The position numbers were made by a program, and so were the translations under genes. A stretch of 64,000 bases of DNA. It comes from Nitrososphaerota archaeon. GTDB taxonomy: Archaea; Thermoproteota; Nitrososphaeria; Nitrososphaerales; Nitrosopumilaceae. The stretch covers positions 13,554 to 77,553 of the forward strand of contig DAHUYT010000002.1 in the NCBI GenBank assembly GCA_027315065.1, written 5' to 3'. The notes beneath the pieces were generated by a model. It was given only the letters and a program-made list of their open reading frames with translations. It was not told where the DNA came from and ran no database searches. Shown piece by piece: positions 1 through 8,809 of the stretch (positions are counted from its first letter, which is position 1; the number at the start of each line of letters is the position of its first letter).

Positions 1-350
1 TAGTGAATGAACCGGGTAGTAATTCCTATCCAATATCGACCTTCACCTATATCATGGTCTACAAGGACTTGGGACAGGTCAGTGGAGAAACACAAGGTAG
101 GGCAACTGAAGTAGTAAATTTCTTAAACTGGGTAATTCATGATGGGCAGAAATACTCTACATCGCTGCTGTACATACCGCTGCCTGCTTCAGTAGTGAAG
201 ATTGACGAACAAGGACTTGCGGAAATACAATTCAATGGGATTGCTGTTCCAGAATTTGGTCCTATTACAGCCTTGGTACTTGCAATTGCGATTATATCTA
301 TAATTGCAGTCTCTGCTAGAACCGGTCTGAGATTTACACCAAAATTCTAG
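1..350 (+). CDS. pstS: PstS-like phosphate-binding protein, C-terminal part, with PEFG-CTERM signal
   Basis: The reading frame is already open at the left edge, so only the last 115 or so residues are present. The visible part resembles the C-terminus of periplasmic phosphate-binding PstS proteins (a YPIS-FTY stretch, then a FLNWVIHDGQKY segment and a PLPASVV segment). It would capture phosphate outside the membrane for an ABC importer. The end is a typical archaeosortase-type sorting signal: PEFG, a hydrophobic helix of about 20 residues, then a short basic tail (R and K residues). This predicts surface anchoring by an archaeosortase. That signal is common in Nitrososphaerota surface proteins. 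A PhoU-like regulator lies at 16377-17354 but is not linked in an operon. The family call rests on remembered motif similarity. Confidence 0.8.
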   Translation, partial: VNEPGSNSYPISTFTYIMVYKDLGQVSGETQGRATEVVNFLNWVIHDGQKYSTSLLYIPLPASVVKIDEQGLAEIQFNGIAVPEFGPITALVLAIAIISIIAVSARTGLRFTPKF

Positions 351-360
351 CTCACTCTAA

Positions 361-373
361 TTTTTATTTTTTT
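361..373 (+). terminator. T-rich transcription terminator candidate
   Basis: A run of 13 bases with 12 T on the coding strand lies 11 bases after the stop of the PstS-like gene. Archaeal RNA polymerase commonly terminates at such U-rich tracts, aided by FttA (aCPSF1), which is encoded in this window. Confidence 0.5.
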
Positions 374-495
374 CAAGTATTACTAATGTAGATTATAGAC
401 TGGAAAGAAGACATCATGTGGATATAGAGATTATGGCAACTATTTGCGTTGGATTAAAGTTGCATCGCGAATCTACATAAAGCAGTGATAAAATA

Positions 496-687
496 ATGCC
501 AGACAAGATCTGCAGAACCTGCGGTGAAGAGTTGATTGGATATTCACAATGCTTTGAATGTAAAAAACCAATACAGCAAATTTGCATAAAATGTGGAAAA
601 AAAACTGTAGAGCGGCTTCATTTGAGATGTTTTGTTCATACAAAGCATAGATTCTCAATGCCTACAGATATTTACTTGGTAGAGTGA
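496..687 (+). CDS. Small double zinc-ribbon protein
   Basis: A 63-residue protein with three CxxC knuckles: CRTC near residue 6, CFEC near residue 20 and CIKC near residue 31. This pattern suggests one or two bound zinc ions and a role in binding nucleic acid or protein. I do not recognise a specific family. Its end overlaps the region upstream of NadM on the same strand, so the two may be co-transcribed. No membrane segment or signal peptide is visible. Confidence 0.6.
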   Translation: MPDKICRTCGEELIGYSQCFECKKPIQQICIKCGKKTVERLHLRCFVHTKHRFSMPTDIYLVE

Positions 688-776
688 ATTGTTTAGGTTT
701 ACAATTAGTAATGGATTATACAGCTTTAATTTTTTTCATAGCATGGTTTTTTAAACAAGTAAGCGAGATCTCGACA

Positions 777-1274
777 ATGAATGGGCTCTTAATTGGCAGG
801 TTTCAGCCATTCCACCTGGGACATCTATCCGCGGTTAAATTTGCCCTGTCCAAAGTGGAAAACCTCTGGATAGGGATTGGAAGCTCAAACAAGAGTCATG
901 AAAAAAGAAATCCATTTACTGCAGATGAAAGAAAAGAGATGATTCTCTCATCACTTGACCCTGAAAACGCAAAGAAGATTCAGGTATATTATGTACCAGA
1001 TACAGGTGACCACGAAAAATGGACCTATCACGTTGATTCAATTATGCCAAAGTATGATGTAGTATTTTCAAATGATGACTTTACGCTATCTTTATACAAA
1101 AAAATGGGGGTTAAGACAATTCTCGTTCCATTATTGCAAAGAGAAACAGTCTCTGGCACAAATATACGGAAAATGATCGCTGAAGACAAAGATTGGTCAA
1201 ATCTTGTTCCCCAAGGAACAAAGAATATTCTGCTAAGGATAAATGCCAAGGAAAGGCTGTCCAAAATTCTGTAA
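777..1274 (+). CDS. nadM: Nicotinamide-nucleotide adenylyltransferase (archaeal NadM)
   Basis: Makes NAD+ from nicotinamide mononucleotide and ATP in the cytoplasm. The N-terminus MNGLLIGRFQPFHLGHL carries the nucleotidyltransferase HxGH motif, and VSGTNIR near residue 125 matches the ISSTxxR-type phosphate-binding motif. The frame is open further upstream to 684, but that extra stretch has no family character. The ATG at 777 gives 165 residues, close to the usual archaeal NadM length of about 170. The downstream aminotransferase has its own TATA box, so NadM is probably transcribed separately from it. Confidence 0.9.
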   Translation: MNGLLIGRFQPFHLGHLSAVKFALSKVENLWIGIGSSNKSHEKRNPFTADERKEMILSSLDPENAKKIQVYYVPDTGDHEKWTYHVDSIMPKYDVVFSNDDFTLSLYKKMGVKTILVPLLQRETVSGTNIRKMIAEDKDWSNLVPQGTKNILLRINAKERLSKIL

Positions 1275-1283
1275 TTATAAATA
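1275..1283 (+). promoter_or_regulatory. TATA box of the aminotransferase gene
   Basis: TTATAAATA is centred about 25 bases before the ATG at 1304. This places the predicted transcription start at or next to the start codon, as expected for a leaderless archaeal mRNA. Confidence 0.7.
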
Positions 1284-1303
1284 GCGGTCATTAATTTTAG
1301 GGA

Positions 1304-2455
1304 ATGAAGAATTTGGAATATTTAGTAATGTTACCCGGACCAACAAATGTTCCGGAAAGAGTAACGCGTGCAATGTTTACTCACATGATAAATCACAGGA
1401 GCAAGGATTTTGTAAAATTATACGTTGATGTAGTAGAAAAGACTCAGAAAGTTTTTGATACAACAGGCGATATTGTGGCACTGAGTGCTTCCGGCACTGG
1501 TGCAGTAGAGGCTTCTGTTGTAAACATGATCAAAAAAGGTGATAAGGTAATCATTCCGGTCAACGGCGAATTTAGCAGCAGACTTGCAACCATGCTAGAA
1601 TGGGCAGGTGCAGATATTATCAAGCTGCAGACACCATTTGGACAGAACGCAAGCTTTGATCAAGTAAAAGAGGCATTTGACAACAACAAAGATGTCAAGG
1701 CATTCTATGTGGTATGGAACGAAACATCAACTGGAACGATGGTAAAATATCTAGATAAAATTTCAAGCCTTACTGCAAGAAATGATTCGTTCTTTGTAGT
1801 AGATGGTGTATCAATAGTTGGTGGCGAGGAATTACACATGGATAAATGGGGAATAGACGTTTGTGTTACAGGGGCACAGAAGGCGTTAGCAGCTCCTCCA
1901 GGTATATCACCAATTGCAATAAGTCCAAAGGCAAAAAAACACATGATTGCAAACCAGCCTCCTACATTCTACTTTAACATGGCACGATATTTCAAGTATT
2001 ATGATGAGAACAAGGAGACTCCATTTACTCCTGCAATCCCATTGCTGTATGCTTACAGAGAAGCACTAGACATGATTCTAGAAGAAGGGATGGAAAATAG
2101 AGTAAAAAGACACCGAGTATGCTCTGACGCATTTTATAGTGGTCTGAGTGCACTGGGTCTTACACCATTTGCAAAAGAGGATGCACGATCTACAGTTGTC
2201 ATTGCACTAAACTATTTGCAGGGACTAGACGACAAAACTTTCAGGGGAACACTATCAGAAAAATTCCGTGTCTTGGTTGCAGGTGGATTTGGTGAACTCA
2301 AAGGAAAGGTGTTCAGAGTTGGCAGCATGGGCGAGGTACAGAAATATCATGTCATGAGAACAATCTCTGCAATTCATTCAACACTTGACATGATGGGATA
2401 CAAAACAAATCCCGAAGCACTCAAAGTAGCTGAAGAGAAACTAAAAGCACTCTAA
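1304..2455 (+). CDS. Class V aminotransferase (serine/alanine-glyoxylate type)
   Basis: A 383-residue PLP-dependent aminotransferase of the alanine-glyoxylate/serine-pyruvate branch. It begins with the family hallmark PGPTNVPERV followed by MINHRSKDF. The PLP lysine lies in VTGAQKALAAPPG near residue 190, and the preceding aspartate of the cofactor site is in VVDGVS. Length is normal for the family. It probably interconverts glycine, serine or alanine with glyoxylate, pyruvate or hydroxypyruvate. The exact donor and acceptor cannot be read from the sequence. It is flanked by a TATA box upstream and a T-rich tract after the stop, so it is likely monocistronic. Confidence 0.85.
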   Translation: MKNLEYLVMLPGPTNVPERVTRAMFTHMINHRSKDFVKLYVDVVEKTQKVFDTTGDIVALSASGTGAVEASVVNMIKKGDKVIIPVNGEFSSRLATMLEWAGADIIKLQTPFGQNASFDQVKEAFDNNKDVKAFYVVWNETSTGTMVKYLDKISSLTARNDSFFVVDGVSIVGGEELHMDKWGIDVCVTGAQKALAAPPGISPIAISPKAKKHMIANQPPTFYFNMARYFKYYDENKETPFTPAIPLLYAYREALDMILEEGMENRVKRHRVCSDAFYSGLSALGLTPFAKEDARSTVVIALNYLQGLDDKTFRGTLSEKFRVLVAGGFGELKGKVFRVGSMGEVQKYHVMRTISAIHSTLDMMGYKTNPEALKVAEEKLKAL

Positions 2456-2516
2456 TTTTTGTGTCAACTTATCCAAAAAATGCGTTATAACAGGACAGGC
2501 AAGAGATATCTGCACA

Positions 2517-3410
2517 TTATCTTAAACATGCTTTGGTAAGGCTTGTCTCCATTGATTGGGACCAGACAAGCCTGAACAGCAATTGCAGAGAATTGATCAT
2601 CTCTATAGAATCAGTCCAGATCGCCGTTTGTGCTTTTCTGCTTTTTGCATCTGCTTTACCTAGGAGTAACAACATCTCTTCCCCATCTCTTATTGCAAAA
2701 GATGGAAATGAATTCACCATACCTAATGGAATTTTTCTAACTTTTGATCCGTTTATGGTTTCAAAAACATAAAACGAGCGCTCGTCTGATGTTGTTACAA
2801 ATCTTTGCTCGGCCTTGCATTCTCCTAACGAGCTAAAAATGTCTGCATGATAGAATTGAAGATAGTTTTTTTCTGAACCAGCTATGAGAAACTCCTCTTT
2901 GGATTGGGAAATCATCTGCTTCATTTTGGAGTGTATCTGGTCTACGCCCTTGATAATCTGAAACTTTTCTTCAACTTCCTCAAGATTTCCTCTCATAAAG
3001 TTAGGAAGGGTATTCCACAGATCCAAAACAGATGTTTTTTGCATTTCTATGCTGCGCAATCGCTCTTTTTCTGCATCAAGTATAATTTCCATTGCAACAT
3101 CTGGCGGAACTGCTCTAAATCTTATAGGTCTCTCCAGCGTGGCAGACACTATGCCCAGATTCATCAGTCTTTTCAAAAGAGAATAAACTTCCGTGCGATG
3201 CATTCTTAGTGCTCTACAAATTTCGATCGCAGTTTTTGATCCGTATTTTCCTATGTATAAAAATACTTTAAATTGGTTTCCAGAAAGCCCCAGCGTGGCA
3301 AACTGTTCTTCTAATTTATCAAGTGATTCGTGATAGATGTGCATGCTCTGATCCGAATGGTGATCAAAAATTGTTGTTTGTCCCAACTCATCAGTTAATT
3401 CTAAGGCCAT
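2517..3410 (-). CDS. TrmB-family transcriptional regulator
   Basis: A 297-residue cytoplasmic DNA-binding protein. Residues of about 30-100 form a TrmB-type winged helix (LGLSGNQFKVFLYIGKYG, then a recognition helix RMHRTEVYSLLKRL). A helical linker and a C-terminal effector-like region follow. The frame extends upstream to 3482. I chose the ATG at 3410 because an AT-rich TATA element lies around 3430-3438, about 25 bases before it. Tandem GAATGATTAGT repeats lie just upstream of that box and could be its own operator. TrmB proteins often respond to sugars, but no sugar genes are adjacent, so the target is unknown. Confidence 0.8.
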   Translation of the reverse strand: MALELTDELGQTTIFDHHSDQSMHIYHESLDKLEEQFATLGLSGNQFKVFLYIGKYGSKTAIEICRALRMHRTEVYSLLKRLMNLGIVSATLERPIRFRAVPPDVAMEIILDAEKERLRSIEMQKTSVLDLWNTLPNFMRGNLEEVEEKFQIIKGVDQIHSKMKQMISQSKEEFLIAGSEKNYLQFYHADIFSSLGECKAEQRFVTTSDERSFYVFETINGSKVRKIPLGMVNSFPSFAIRDGEEMLLLLGKADAKSRKAQTAIWTDSIEMINSLQLLFRLVWSQSMETSLTKACLR

Positions 3411-3429
3411 GTTGAAAAAGTATGTATCA

Positions 3430-3438
3430 ATATATTGT
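3430..3438 (-). promoter_or_regulatory. TATA box of the TrmB-type regulator
   Basis: An ATATATT-containing element on the minus strand, centred about 25 bases upstream of the ATG at 3410. It supports that start codon and leaderless transcription. Confidence 0.55.
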
Positions 3439-3453
3439 ATTAAGAGTGCGTAT

Positions 3454-3499
3454 GAATGATTAGTACGAATGATTAGTGTCAATTATGCTAATGATTAAT
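3454..3499. promoter_or_regulatory. Tandem GAATGATTAGT repeats (candidate operator)
   Basis: GAATGATTAGT occurs at 3454-3464 and exactly again at 3467-3477. A looser copy, TAATGATTAAT, lies at 3489-3499. The exact copies are 13 bases apart and lie just upstream of the TATA box of the TrmB-type gene, where a regulator could affect recruitment of TBP and TFB. Autoregulation is an inference. Confidence 0.5.
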
Positions 3500-3969
3500 G
3501 TAGCTCTGGAATTCTGACAAAAACTGCAAAAGACAAAATTAAACTTTAATCCCTGTAGTTCTGTTTCCTTGTAGATTGACAAGTCAATTCACTGTTACCT
3601 GTTACAAGAGTTAACAGCTAGATGCATATGAAATCAAGGCAATGAAAGATTTCGAATCCAAAAAGAAAAAAAAGCGATATGAAGTTTGTGCCTTTGAATT
3701 CATTAAACTAATATGTTGTCTTCTGGTATTGTGCTCTTCTCTATTATTTTCTGTAATTTGATAATCTGCACATGTAAAAGTTTTATCTCTTTATCTGTGG
3801 TTCGCTTGTAATGATGCATTTCCTTTTTAATTTTTTGAGTATCTGATTCGATGCTATCCTATTTCCATCTAATGATTACTTTATCACTGGTTTGCTAAGA
3901 AGGGTTCTTATTCATTAAATCTAAAGGCCGTCTTTAACTTAATATAAGGAACAAAAAGGATCGTTGACG
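3500..3969. other. Intergenic region with one weak small ORF
   Basis: No clear gene is visible here. On the minus strand, 3703-3819 could encode a 38-residue charged, helical peptide with a KEIKLLHVQIIKLQKIIEK core. The coding-like character continues upstream of its ATG as far as an in-frame stop, so it may be a relic. On the plus strand a 39-codon frame from 3642 has a lysine-rich start and a hydrophobic end. The right end holds the likely promoter of the FKBP gene (TTAATATAA near 3938-3946). Confidence 0.3.
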
Positions 3970-4716
3970 TTGGCTTTCCAAAAAGGCACCTTGATTCTAG
4001 CAGACTATACTGCCAAGGTAAAAGACACAAACGAAGTCTTTGAAACTACCAGGGAAGCTGATGCGAAATCTGGCAACATCTTTGATGCAAACGTCAAATA
4101 TCAACCAAGACTTGTCTCAGTGGGAGAGTCTTGGGTGCTTAAGGGACTAGACGATGCACTCTTGGCAGCAAACGCAGGTGACAAGCTTACAGTAGAAGTG
4201 CCACCAGAGAAGGGATTTGGCACAAGAGACCCAGCCAAAGTAAGAATGATTCCACTGCGAAAGCTAGGAGATGATGCAGAGAAGGTCTCTGTCGGCGATT
4301 CAATTGAACTCGATGACAGAACTGGAATTATCAGATTCATTGGCTCAGGACGAGTCCAAGTTGATTTCAACCACAGGTTTGCAGGTAGAACCATTTTGTA
4401 TGATATTAATGTATTAAAGTCACTTGACACCGATCAGGACAAAATCATGGGACTGCTCAAAAGGAGATTCCCACTGGATGAATCCAAACTAAAATTTGAG
4501 ATAAAGGAAATGCAGCTTGATATCAACATACCAGAAGAGGCACTGATGATGGAAGGCCTTCAGGTGGTAAAGCGAGCAATAGCAAACGAAGTATTCAAGT
4601 TTGTATCAAAACTTGACAAAATTAATTTTGTAGAGTTATACAACAAGGCAAAGCCGCAGGAAAAACCCACAGAACAAAAGGCTGAAGCCACGCCAGCGCA
4701 GCCAAAAGTTGCCTAA
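3970..4716 (+). CDS. FKBP-type peptidyl-prolyl isomerase (SlyD-like, long archaeal form)
   Basis: Catalyses cis-trans isomerisation of proline peptide bonds and assists folding in the cytoplasm. Residues of about 1-90 hold the FKBP fold: KGTLILADYTAKVKD, a VGESWVLKGLDDALL segment and PPEKGFG before the flap. The insert-in-flap region follows, with VGDSIEL and HRFAGRTILYDI. A C-terminal extension of about 100 residues ends in a P/E/K/A-rich tail. TTG codons occur at 3964 and 3970. I favour 3970 because AAGGA at 3956-3960 is then spaced about 9 bases away and the protein starts MAFQKG. The end overlaps the convergent egsA gene by 4 bases. Confidence 0.88.
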   Translation: MAFQKGTLILADYTAKVKDTNEVFETTREADAKSGNIFDANVKYQPRLVSVGESWVLKGLDDALLAANAGDKLTVEVPPEKGFGTRDPAKVRMIPLRKLGDDAEKVSVGDSIELDDRTGIIRFIGSGRVQVDFNHRFAGRTILYDINVLKSLDTDQDKIMGLLKRRFPLDESKLKFEIKEMQLDINIPEEALMMEGLQVVKRAIANEVFKFVSKLDKINFVELYNKAKPQEKPTEQKAEATPAQPKVA

Positions 4717-5753
4717 AGAACGCCTGTACTTTTTGCAAGAGAAATAGCTTTTTCTTCAGTCATTTTTATCTCGCTTAATATGGTATATCTCTCTGGTCTC
4801 AATGACTGTGCAATGACAAGAGCTTTTGCCAGAACCTGAGCTGAAAGTCCAATCTCTTTTGCAGTTGTAGGGGCTCCAACATTTTTTAACATCTGGATTA
4901 TTTTCTTCCAGTCCTGACCTTGTAGCTTTGCAATCAATATGGCACCAATTCCACATTTTTCACCGTGTAATCCTATACCAAGCTGGAGATAATCTACCGC
5001 ATGTGAGAACAAATGTTCCGCACCAGAGCACGGCCTACTGGAACCAGCAATGCATGCAGCAACACCTGAACTGATAAGAGCTTCTACAATCATTCTGACA
5101 TCTGGTTTTTTCTTAAAATTCTTTGAGTTGTCAATTACTATTTTAGCGCTCATCGATGCAAGATTTGCAGCATAAGTACCAAAGTATTCTCCAACTTTGT
5201 CCCTTGCAAGCTCCCAGTCGCGCACAGCAGTTACCTTTGCCATAAGATCGCCGCATCCGCTCGCAATAAGCCTGTGTGGCGCCTTCTTTAGTATCTCAAT
5301 GTCCACAAAGACTCCAAGTGGTGCGGTAGCAACAATAGAATACGGCCTGTCGCCGCGCAGGGAGACAAACGGACTTGCAATCCCGTCATGTGATGCAGAC
5401 GTTGGAACGCTGACAAATGGTTTTTTTAGCTTAAACGCAATCATCTTTGCAATATCGACAGATCTGCCGCCACCGATTCCAACAATAAGATCGCTTCTGT
5501 CCTTTTTTATCTCAAACAGAGTCTTTTTTATAGTCTCTACATCATTGCTGGTGCAAAGATGCCAGACATTTTTTATCTTTGATCCGGCAAGCGACTTGGC
5601 TACTTTCTCGTACGTAATTTTTCTTACCTGATCGCCTGAAACAAGAGAAACTTTTCTTGGGTTGGCAAGGCCTTGCAGAAAATTCCCAATATCCCTGGTG
5701 TTTTTCTCGCCTACGACTATTTGCCTCGGCAGTTCCATGACATGGGAAGACAT
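4713..5753 (-). CDS. egsA: sn-glycerol-1-phosphate dehydrogenase
   Basis: Reduces dihydroxyacetone phosphate to sn-glycerol-1-phosphate, the backbone of archaeal ether lipids, using NAD(P)H. The 346-residue length fits the family. Visible features are the cofactor loop VGIGGGRSVDIAKM, the VSVPTSASHDGIASP segment, and the likely zinc ligands: Asp in ASGCGDLMAK, His in SGAEHLFSHAVDY and His in LHGEKCGIG. The ATG at 5753 lies about 26 bases after a minus-strand TATA box (TAAATAA near 5775-5783). This supports it over the internal ATG at 5738. It is divergent from the proteasome gene. Confidence 0.95.
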   Translation of the reverse strand: MSSHVMELPRQIVVGEKNTRDIGNFLQGLANPRKVSLVSGDQVRKITYEKVAKSLAGSKIKNVWHLCTSNDVETIKKTLFEIKKDRSDLIVGIGGGRSVDIAKMIAFKLKKPFVSVPTSASHDGIASPFVSLRGDRPYSIVATAPLGVFVDIEILKKAPHRLIASGCGDLMAKVTAVRDWELARDKVGEYFGTYAANLASMSAKIVIDNSKNFKKKPDVRMIVEALISSGVAACIAGSSRPCSGAEHLFSHAVDYLQLGIGLHGEKCGIGAILIAKLQGQDWKKIIQMLKNVGAPTTAKEIGLSAQVLAKALVIAQSLRPERYTILSEIKMTEEKAISLAKSTGVL

Positions 5754-5774
5754 GAGCTTTTCTTCAAGCCTCGT

Positions 5775-5785
5775 TATTTATCGAT
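5775..5785 (-). promoter_or_regulatory. TATA box of egsA
   Basis: GATAAATAACG on the minus strand is centred about 26 bases before the egsA ATG at 5753, consistent with a leaderless transcript. Confidence 0.6.
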
Positions 5786-5858
5786 TCCCAGAGCGATCCA
5801 AAGTTTATTAAACGGTGAAATCCTACCTCAGATATCTCTAGTTAGGGAAGAATGTTAT

Positions 5859-6491
5859 TTGTCAGACTATATTGAACAACACACATTTCATGGCACAACC
5901 ACGGTAGGGATAGCCTGCACCGACGGTGTGGTCTTGTGCGCGGATATGAGGGCAAGCGCTGGCTATTTCATAGCAAACAATAACACAATGAAGATTCAAA
6001 AAATAGACAACCATGCTGGCATGACAATAGCCGGCGGAGTAGCAGATGCTCAAAATGTCACTGACATGCTAAGATATCATTGCAATCTCCATAGGGTAGA
6101 CAAGGGGGAATATCTTCCAGTAAAGTCAATTGCAAGGCTTGCCTCGCTAATATTCTTCCAGAATAGATACTATCCATTTATCGCCGACATTCTTGTAGGC
6201 GGATATGACAAACAAGGGCCAGCATTATACAATATAGACATGTTTGGCTCTCTTGACCAGAAAAAATATGTTACAACAGGAAGCGGCTCACCAGTCGCAT
6301 ATGGTTTGCTTGAAAGTGAATATCGCGACGGACTTGCAGTAGAAGAAGGCAAAACTATTGCTCTCCGAGCTGTAAAGGCTGCGATAACAAGAAACATCGG
6401 AACAGGTGACGGAATAAATGTCGCAATAATTGACAAGCAAGGATACCGACTCTTAACAAAGGAACAGAAGAAAGCCATTATTACGCTCTAA
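5859..6491 (+). CDS. psmB: Proteasome beta subunit
   Basis: Catalytic subunit of the archaeal 20S proteasome. With the TTG start at 5859 the protein has 210 residues: a 12-residue propeptide ending in HTFHG, then the mature N-terminus TTTVGIACTDGVVLCADMR. Counting from the catalytic Thr1, the expected Asp17, Arg19 and Lys33 are all present (D and R in ADMRAS, K in TMKIQKI), so it should be active. The frame is open further upstream to 5673, but that part would overlap egsA and its promoter. AGGGAAG at 5843-5849 is a suitable ribosome binding site. FttA follows after 8 bases, so the two are probably one operon. Confidence 0.93.
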   Translation: MSDYIEQHTFHGTTTVGIACTDGVVLCADMRASAGYFIANNNTMKIQKIDNHAGMTIAGGVADAQNVTDMLRYHCNLHRVDKGEYLPVKSIARLASLIFFQNRYYPFIADILVGGYDKQGPALYNIDMFGSLDQKKYVTTGSGSPVAYGLLESEYRDGLAVEEGKTIALRAVKAAITRNIGTGDGINVAIIDKQGYRLLTKEQKKAIITL

Positions 6492-6499
6492 GTGATTTA

Positions 6500-8431
6500 A
6501 TGCAAAGAAAACAGCAACAAAGAGAAATATCTCCATTACCCAATATCATGGGAACCATACTACAGAGTATACCAAAAGAAGCCGAAGTGACCAAGATAGA
6601 GTATGAGGGTCCAAGAATTGCAATCTATACGAGAAACCCACGCTATCTGATGGAACACAATGAAGTAATATCTAACATGGTCAACGTAATAAAAAAGAGA
6701 ATTGTTGTCAGAACAGAAGAGTCTATTCGAAAAACAGAGGAAGAAGCAAGACAGATCCTAATACAAATGCTTCCAAAGGAGATTGATCTGCGTGGCACCT
6801 TCTTTGATACGGCAATTGGTGAGCTTACAGTAGAAGTAAAGCACCCTTGGCTTCTAAATAACAACGAGTCTTTTAATCTGGCAGACCTTGTATCCAAGAC
6901 AGGTTGGCGTGTAAGAATAAGAAAGGCAACTACCATCCAATCCCAGACCATACAGACAATAAACTATAACCTCAAGATATCGTCAACTGAAAGAAGCAAG
7001 CATCTGCGACAGATAGGCGAGCAGATATTTCGGCCAAAACTCTCAGAAGACGCAGAAGTTTCGCTTACTACACTTGGTGGATTCAGTCAGGTAGGTAGGT
7101 CATGTATGTTGCTGACTACACACGAAAGCAAGGTCCTAATAGACTGTGGTGTAAATCCTGGAGCCAAAAGCCCATTGGAGGCATATCCGCGACTTGACTG
7201 GGCAAATATTACACTAGACGAGCTCGATGCGGTTGTTATCAGTCACGCTCACCTTGATCATACCGGATTTTTGCCGGTCCTTTTTAAATATGGCTACAAG
7301 GGGCCAATCTACTGTACCGAGCCTACCTTGCCAATGATGAACCTTATCCAGCTTGACGCCATAAAGGTGGCTGCCGCGCAAGGCAGGATTCCGCTTTACT
7401 CTGAAAGAGACGTCAAGCAGGTAATGAAGCAGACAATACCCCTTGCATATGGAACTGTCACTGATATTTCGCCTGACATTAAACTTGTATTTTCAAATGC
7501 GGGGCACATACTTGGTTCTGCGTCATGTCATTTCCACATAGGAAACGGGAATCATAACTTTGTCTATACCGGCGATCTAAAATATGGTAAATCCATGCTC
7601 TTTGATAGTGCATCATGGAACTTCCCAAGGGTTGAAACATTATTGATAGAGAGTACATATGGCGCAAAAGAAGACATCCAAGCAACAAGAGAAGAAGTGG
7701 AAGGTGCATTTATCAGGTCAGTAAACGAGACACTGCGAAATGGCGGCAAGGTACTAATTCCAATTCCAGCAGTTGGCCGTGCACAGGAGTTGATGATGGT
7801 AATTGATCAATATATGAAGGCAGGACAGTTAATGGAAGCACCTGTATTTACAGAAGGCATGATATCAGAGGCAACTGCGATACATGAAGCATATCCGGAA
7901 TACCTGACACGAGACCTACGAGAAAAGATTTTGAGTACCGAAGAAAATCCATTTGATTCTGAATATTTCACAAACATAGAACACTCTGATGCAAGAGAAG
8001 AGGCGCTACGAGAGGGACCATGCATCATAATGGCAACCTCTGGTATGCTAGAAGGTGGACCTGTGCTTGAATATTTCAAAAATATTGCACCATCACAGAA
8101 GAACAAGATCTTGTTTGTGTCGTATCAGGTAAATGGAACCATGGGAAGAAGGGTGCTTGACGGATCAAGGCAGGTATCAGTAGTTGGAAAGGACGGAAAG
8201 ATTGAGGTAATCAACATAAACTGTTCTACAGAAAAACTTGATGGGTTTAGCGGACACAGTGACTATAATCAATTGATGTCATATGTTCACAAGCTAAGAC
8301 CCAAGCTTAGACGGGTAATTGTAAATCACGGTGAGAGAAGAAAGTGCGAGAACCTTGCAAGCTCGATTCACAGAATGTTTAGAATTGCAACAACGTGTCC
8401 GCAAGTGCAAGAAGGCATTAGACTACTATAA
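6500..8431 (+). CDS. aCPSF1/FttA beta-CASP ribonuclease, transcription termination factor
   Basis: A 643-residue archaeal CPSF73 homologue that cleaves nascent RNA and terminates transcription. Residues 1-180 hold the two KH-like domains specific to archaeal CPSF1. The metallo-beta-lactamase domain follows with SHAHLDHTGF (motif 2, near residue 250), GHILGSASCH and TGDLKYG. The beta-CASP domain contains ESTYGAKE and PAVGRAQELM, and the last third has ATSGMLEGGP, GFSGHSD and VNHGERRK. All zinc-binding positions look intact. Its place just after the proteasome gene suggests joint expression of two housekeeping machines. Confidence 0.95.
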   Translation: MQRKQQQREISPLPNIMGTILQSIPKEAEVTKIEYEGPRIAIYTRNPRYLMEHNEVISNMVNVIKKRIVVRTEESIRKTEEEARQILIQMLPKEIDLRGTFFDTAIGELTVEVKHPWLLNNNESFNLADLVSKTGWRVRIRKATTIQSQTIQTINYNLKISSTERSKHLRQIGEQIFRPKLSEDAEVSLTTLGGFSQVGRSCMLLTTHESKVLIDCGVNPGAKSPLEAYPRLDWANITLDELDAVVISHAHLDHTGFLPVLFKYGYKGPIYCTEPTLPMMNLIQLDAIKVAAAQGRIPLYSERDVKQVMKQTIPLAYGTVTDISPDIKLVFSNAGHILGSASCHFHIGNGNHNFVYTGDLKYGKSMLFDSASWNFPRVETLLIESTYGAKEDIQATREEVEGAFIRSVNETLRNGGKVLIPIPAVGRAQELMMVIDQYMKAGQLMEAPVFTEGMISEATAIHEAYPEYLTRDLREKILSTEENPFDSEYFTNIEHSDAREEALREGPCIIMATSGMLEGGPVLEYFKNIAPSQKNKILFVSYQVNGTMGRRVLDGSRQVSVVGKDGKIEVININCSTEKLDGFSGHSDYNQLMSYVHKLRPKLRRVIVNHGERRKCENLASSIHRMFRIATTCPQVQEGIRLL

Positions 8432-8457
8432 TATCATTTCAGATCGTACTGTAAAAA

Positions 8458-8736
8458 TTATTTTAGATCGTATTCTGCTTTCCAGATCTTGACTCCAGAT
8501 GGGGTCACAATAATTCTCTCTTCTCCAAGTCTTGCAATATCTGCATCATTTGTCTTTGCAATACTGTAAATTTCCTCGACCACTTTTCTTAACTCGTCTA
8601 CATTTTTTTGTGCAAGTGGAGTCACCCGCAAGACAAGAATCATGCCCTTTTTGATATCTTCCTTTACAGTATGGATGTCGCTCTGGTCTCGAAGCGTAAT
8701 CGCTTTGAGGAAGGTCGGGGCCTTTTGCGTCTGCAT
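8458..8736 (-). CDS. sepF: SepF-like protein (archaeal DUF552 family)
   Basis: A 92-residue protein matching the core SepF domain: FLKAITLRDQSDI, then GMILVLRVTPLAQK, and DIARLGEERIIVTPSGVKIW at the end. In other archaea SepF anchors FtsZ to the membrane at the division site. Here the N-terminal amphipathic helix is short or missing (MQTQKAPTF only). Nitrososphaerota divide mainly with the Cdv machinery, so its partner is uncertain. It could support an FtsZ-like protein or have a changed role. It converges with fttA and stands alone. Confidence 0.78.
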   Translation of the reverse strand: MQTQKAPTFLKAITLRDQSDIHTVKEDIKKGMILVLRVTPLAQKNVDELRKVVEEIYSIAKTNDADIARLGEERIIVTPSGVKIWKAEYDLK

Positions 8737-8809
8737 ATCATTTGTATGGATCTACCTCCCTCAAAAAGTCTTTGTAGTCAATTGCAATTCACAGACTAGC
8801 TTGATTTGA

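Noticed and set aside
684..776. Extended N-terminus for NadM
   Set aside because: The extra 31 residues are hydrophobic and unrelated to the family. The ATG at 777 starts exactly at the conserved nucleotidyltransferase strand.
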